From assembly GCA_011503125.2 (NCBI GenBank), contig WWBZ02000002.1:186001-250000 (forward strand): 64,000 nt of DNA, in the 5' to 3' direction. Of this stretch, positions 59,679 to 64,000 are shown piece after piece. This DNA comes from Botryosphaeria dothidea (Eukaryota; Ascomycota; Dothideomycetes; Botryosphaeriales; Botryosphaeriaceae). The notes beneath the pieces were generated by a model. The model was not told where the DNA came from and ran no database searches. It worked only from the letters and a program-made list of their open reading frames with translations. The translations under genes and the position numbers were made by a program. Position 1 is the first letter of the stretch, and each line of letters opens with the position of its first letter.

Positions 59679-60434
59679 TACCGCTCAAGGATCCGAGCGC
59701 TCGTACTCCTTGATTGTTGAGTAAGCAGACTGCAACATAAGCTTATCTTGTGCGCCCAGATGGACTTCGGATGAGGGTTTGTGGATGCGCGTGGGAGAGG
59801 AGGAAGGGGAATGAACCTTCAGAACTCTTTTGCACGTTTTGGCTCGTCGAGCTTTCTTGCGTTTTTATTCCTTTTGGAAGATCGCTGGGTTCCTATTCCT
59901 ATGCTGCGAGAGCAGACAACTCGTGGACTAGTGGCCAACTAGTCACAGACACAGAAGCGATTCCAAGCATACAGGTAAAAACATTACTTCTAGCAGACTG
60001 TATGGCAGTAGCGGCTTAAAAAGGGGGAGAAGCTTGCAAGTCAACTAGTCAAGCGCGGAACGATTTTACAGATCCGCGTGCATACCAGATTGAAGATTGA
60101 CACTTCCTCGTTCTGGCCATTTCACTACCGAGTTTATGGAGGAAGAAATCCTGAGAAGATGCCTACAATTTTTCTCTCACTACAACTATCTGTCTCCATC
60201 GCCCCTTTTCACGCACCATGTACCCATCACCGCTAAACCATAAAAAGAACCCCATCCACCCCAAAAAAGGAACCAAGAATGAGGAAGCAATAAAGTGAAG
60301 CAATACGCATCCCTCTCCATGCCTGCCGACCAGCCAATCAATCGAAAATCCACCTCGAGAAAATTACACAGTTGGTCAAAATGCCCCTTTCATCCCATCA
60401 TGCATGTTAAACCATTTACTTTTTTCCCTTCCCT
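59679..60434. other. Intergenic
   Basis: 5' flank of the tRNA gene and 3' flank of NUP98-96. No gene seen. C/A-rich around 60220-60480. Confidence 0.45.
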
Positions 60435-63400
60435 TCATCGACCACCACCACCCACAACAGCCCTCCAGTACTCCACCCCTACGCCCCTACCCAGCCACAA
60501 ACTCGCCTCTTCCGTCACGCCCATCCGCAGCAGGCTTCGCCTCTGCTTCTCCGCGCTCCTCCCATCGACAACCATCCCGCTGCCCTCCATCTCCTCGTCG
60601 ACGTGATGAGTACTCGCAGTCTTCTGCTGCTGCTTGAACCCCTCGATCACGACCCTTGCGATCTCCTTCAGCGCCGCGCGCTCCAAAACCTCGCGCGTGT
60701 ACAGCTGCGAAGACAGGCCCGCAAGAGCAGCTGCGAGGCGCTGCAAGATGGCGCTGTCGTCCGTAGTGGTAGTACTGACAGCGATGATGCCGGAGCCAGC
60801 GGTGCCGGGGCGGGCGGGCGAGCCTGCTGCTGCGCTGGGCCCGCCGCTGTGAAGACCGTGATGGGCGCGCAGCAGGGCGAGGTAGTCGGCGTAGACAGCG
60901 CCGCCCGAGGCCCACTCGATGACGTCCTTCTCGGGGGCGCCGGCGAAACCCGCGAGGAGCTTTTCCAGTGCGTCCAGGTCGGCAGATGTGTTGGCGACGA
61001 CAGCAGCGGGCGCGACAGCGCGGCAGAGGACTTCGTGCGCGGCGGCGAAGTTGTGGGCTGAGAGCAGGTACTGCACCTCGCGGACGGGGTCGCCCAGGAC
61101 GGCGCGCGCGTGCTGGGCTTTGGCGGCGTAGATCCAGCTGGGGGCGATGCGCAGGGCGGTGGTGAGATGGGCGAATGTGGCGTCGGACGCGGCGTCTTCG
61201 CCAATGAGGCCGGCGTTGAAGGCGAGGAGGTCCTTGATCGCTGAGGCACGGACAGCGTCGTCAGTGTGGTGGATGAGAACCCAGGTGGCGTGTGTCCAGT
61301 GCTCCGGCGTGAGCAAAGGCAGGGAGAAGGTCTGCGTCAGCTCATCGCTAATCTCAGTGATTTCGCGCGCGTTGAAGCGCTCGCCAGGACGGGGACCATC
61401 ATAATCCATATCGCTGGTCACAATCTCGCGCGGAAGAATATTCTTCGCACGAAGCAGAGTCAAGAGTTGCCATGACAGCCGCGCGTTGACGGGATTACCA
61501 GTCAGATTCTCTGGGGCCAGGATGTCGGCAACAGAGAAAGTCATGTCGCCCTTACGATACGCCTTGTAGAGCTTAAGAAGGCCCCAAAGCACGTCTTGAC
61601 GCTCCTGAGGGTTGTGATCGTCCCAGCCCATCTTCACACCTCCGCGAACAAACCAAGGGACAGGCTTTACGCTCTCATCACCCTCGCGGAGCTCGTCTTC
61701 GAACCTTTGCACCGCGTAGTCGATCACACCATCTTCGGCCGCGTCAGGATCAACACCGTACCACAGGCGCAGGCCAAACGCTTGCCGCCAATCCAAGCCA
61801 AAACGCGAGGAAATGCGAACATCCTCAGCCCGGTTTTCAGCAGCAGGTCCAGCAGCGCCGTCAGAAATAGCAAATTCACCAGAGAGTATGGTGTAGAGAG
61901 CGCGAACAGAGTCACTGATCTCAGAGAGCACGTTCTGGGCACGCCATTCCTCGATCTGGGCAGCAATGGCTTCCCGAGATGACGGCGCACCTCCAATCTG
62001 CGAAATGAGGGTAGCGAGGCGGAAGTCCTTGCCTTCGATAAGAGCATCGCACGCCTCGGCGATGCTGTGGCTGGACAAACTAGCAATTGCCTTCTCCTCG
62101 GCGGACTTGGCTAGCCGTGCCTGGTGGTCAGCATCGGCCTGAATTATGGACTTCCAGAATTCGCTGAGCTTCGTAGCGCGAATTTGGTTCTCGTAGGTCT
62201 CAAGATCATTGGGAACACCGTCAGGGATGTCCTGTTCGCTAAGACTGTCGAACAAGATGCTGGCGAGCTTCCAAACTTCCTGCTCAAATCTGCCAGGAGG
62301 AGTATCGATGGAGACCGCGTTGGCCAGATCTGCGAACCTCATCTCCAGAGTCTCTGCGCGGGGAGGCTCATCATCCGAACCATCAATCAAGTTAGTGTTG
62401 TTCGCGCTGGCCTGCTCGATGATGGTTGCCGGCCAGATCTGAACAGAAAGGTTAGAGACCTCACAAGAAGATAGGCTTGAGAGACTTACATCTTCAGGTG
62501 TAGAGAACTTTGCGAATCTGACATCCATGTGCTGGCTGACGATCGAGTTCTTCAGGTTGGCGATGAAGCTTCCCTGCAGTCTTGGAGCATTACCCGCAGT
62601 AGAATAAGTAAGGGTACCGTCGTGTGTCCAGGTAGGCTTGAAAGTGTCGTGGAAGGCTTTGTCGGCCTCGTTCTGGTCGTCAAGTTCATCACCAGTTTTT
62701 GGTCGCTTTTGGTAGGGCCACTGTTAAACACCAATTTGTTCAGTATGCTGTTCAATCTGTGCTATGCTACGTACAAGAGTCAGGGGCGCGACGTCCGGCA
62801 GCCCCTGCTGAAACCCTATCAAGATGCCAACCGGATCCGAAGGGAGATGCCAGACGCCAAGCCCATACCCAAAGGGAGGATAAGTGCAAAAGAAAAAAAA
62901 CAAGGATAGGTGGTTCAAACCTCGAGACCCTTTCTCTTCTTCACCGGCGATCCGTTGGCCGTTGCGGTCCTGCGAGCCGTGCTCTGTCCAAACAAGGAAT
63001 TCATCAAGTCAATACTGTTTGAGAAAGGCTTGTTGGTGCTCTGATTAAAAGACGGAGCTTTGGGTGTTTCGTCATTTTTCTCATCGAACTGTCGCAGAGC
63101 ATTGTTCTGGTTCTCGCGAAGAGTTTGGCGATCCTGCTTCTTGGGGCTGATGGTGCGCTGCAGTTGGGTCGCCCAATCGCCTTCAAAGTCAAAGGCACCC
63201 TTTGTCGGTGTGCCGAAACCAGTGCGGCTTGCCTTCAGAATAGACTTAGGCATACCCGAAGCGTCGAAGACGTTGTTCCTGGCGGGCGTCTGCTCCGTGG
63301 TGAGATCCGGAATGGGAAAAGAGCCTGCCATGGTGTGCTCAGGTTCCGAATCAGATCCACTGCGATAAGAGGCAACGTCATCCATGTCGCTGCCGTCCTC

Positions 63401-64000
63401 GTAGGGACCCACGGAGCGCTCATCTAAAAAAGACTGAGTGCTGTTGATAGTGTCATCCTGTCCGTCTTCCATATAATCGTCATCGTAAGCGTCCTCGTCG
63501 TCAAAGCTACCAGGCACATTGGTCCTCCTGATCAAGCCTCTCTTGAATTCGAAAGTGTCATCGGGACTAGATTCAGGCAGGCTGACGATGGTGGACTCCT
63601 CCTGAGGCACGCGGGATAAAGCAGAGAGAGGAGCAGGCGCATGGCGGGCCATAGGCGTCGGGGATTGAAGATCGGTAGGAGGATCGGTGAGCATGCTGTC
63701 ATCCTCATCGTCGTCATAGTCCAAACCATAGGTAGTGTAGTGGTACACGCGGAACTGCCACTTGCCGGTGTGCGGATCATAAGATACGAAATCCGTGCCC
63801 TCAACCTTCTTGAGGCGTTCCATGTGCCTTTGAAAGCGAGAGCCGCCCTTGTCATTCTTGCCGGCCTGAGCACGAGGCCACGAATTCTCCAAGGTGATGA
63901 GCGACTGAACGTTCATACCCTTACCGACGGGCGGAGTGGACGTCTTGGACGGGTAAACAGTGGCGTTGCGAACATTGAGCTGGATGGTTTCGCCGAAGAG
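60435..64000 (-). CDS. nup98-96: Nucleoporin NUP98-96 precursor, C-terminal two-thirds
   Basis: Partial: the 5' part lies beyond the right edge. Visible exons are 62921-64000, 62490-62720 and 60435-62438 (introns of 200 and 51 bp; the first has an unusual GTTTGA donor), together 1104 aa. The right end is the NUP98 autoproteolytic domain (Leu-Asn-Val-Arg-Asn-Ala-Thr-Val-Tyr-Pro; Ser-Leu-Ile-Thr-Leu-Glu-Asn-Ser-Trp-Pro; Tyr-Asp-Pro-His-Thr-Gly-Lys-Trp-Gln-Phe-Arg-Val). The cleavage position reads His-Tyr-Thr where His-Phe-Ser is usual. Everything after it is NUP96: an acidic linker, Ser-Pro-Lys-Lys-Arg-Lys, then the alpha-helical solenoid that joins the Y-complex of the nuclear pore. One gene makes both proteins by self-cleavage in most eukaryotes, so a separate NUP96 start is not needed. 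Confidence 0.93.

Overview
The window reads as nuclear DNA of a filamentous ascomycete (Pezizomycotina, possibly a dothideomycete). Genes carry short spliceosomal introns (44-300 bp, mostly GT...AG with CTRAY-like branch points). GC-rich third codon positions give long antisense shadow frames. The gene set is typically fungal: a P450, a DHA2-type MFS pump, GH53 galactanase, small secreted proteins, a tRNA-Leu(CAA) with intron, and the conserved eukaryotic genes TPR/MLP1, TFIIE-beta, UDP-galactose-type transporter, MER3/HFM1, V-ATPase subunit a and NUP98-96. Intron and start calls were made by eye from splice signals, reading frame and family conservation, so single junctions may be wrong.

Layout. 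1-9.3 kb: a weak edge ORF, a secreted SnoaL-like protein, a flavohemoglobin (NO detoxification) and a secreted GH53 endo-galactanase, separated by long gene-poor gaps. 9.6-15 kb: an accessory island of small, fast-evolving genes. It holds two decayed copies of an F-box-like family, a three-exon Cys-rich secreted protein with a possible truncated paralogue beside it, and another small secreted protein. 15.8-20.5 kb: a P450, a GNAT acetyltransferase, and a DUF7587-like protein with an ADP-ribosyltransferase-like look. 21.8-29.9 kb: TPR/MLP1 and TFIIE-beta, transcribed divergently from a 540-bp gap. 30.7-41 kb: a metabolic/secretory stretch with a small secreted protein (22-C run in its coding exon), a PuuE-like polysaccharide deacetylase divergent from an amidase, a DHA2 MFS transporter, a type I arylsulfatase and an AlaX-type Ala-tRNA editing protein.

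41.3-45.0 kb: a complete 3.68-kb DNA transposon with 111-bp perfect terminal inverted repeats and a 4-bp TATA target duplication. Its transposase gene is Ginger-like: H2C2 zinc finger, retroviral-integrase-type DDE core and C-terminal Cys-rich domain. The coding frame runs over 2.4 kb with one intron and no frameshift but 13 in-frame stops, a pattern that points to C-to-T mutation (RIP-like).

45.4-64 kb: conserved core genes, namely an old yellow enzyme, a nucleotide-sugar transporter (Golgi), the meiotic crossover helicase MER3/HFM1 (nine exons, with its C-terminal zinc finger), V-ATPase subunit a, tRNA-Leu(CAA), and the 3' two-thirds of NUP98-96 running off the right edge. The most notable observations are the stop-riddled but frame-intact transposon, the secreted-protein/F-box-like island at 9.6-14.4 kb, and the unusual His-Tyr-Thr at the NUP98 autocleavage position.
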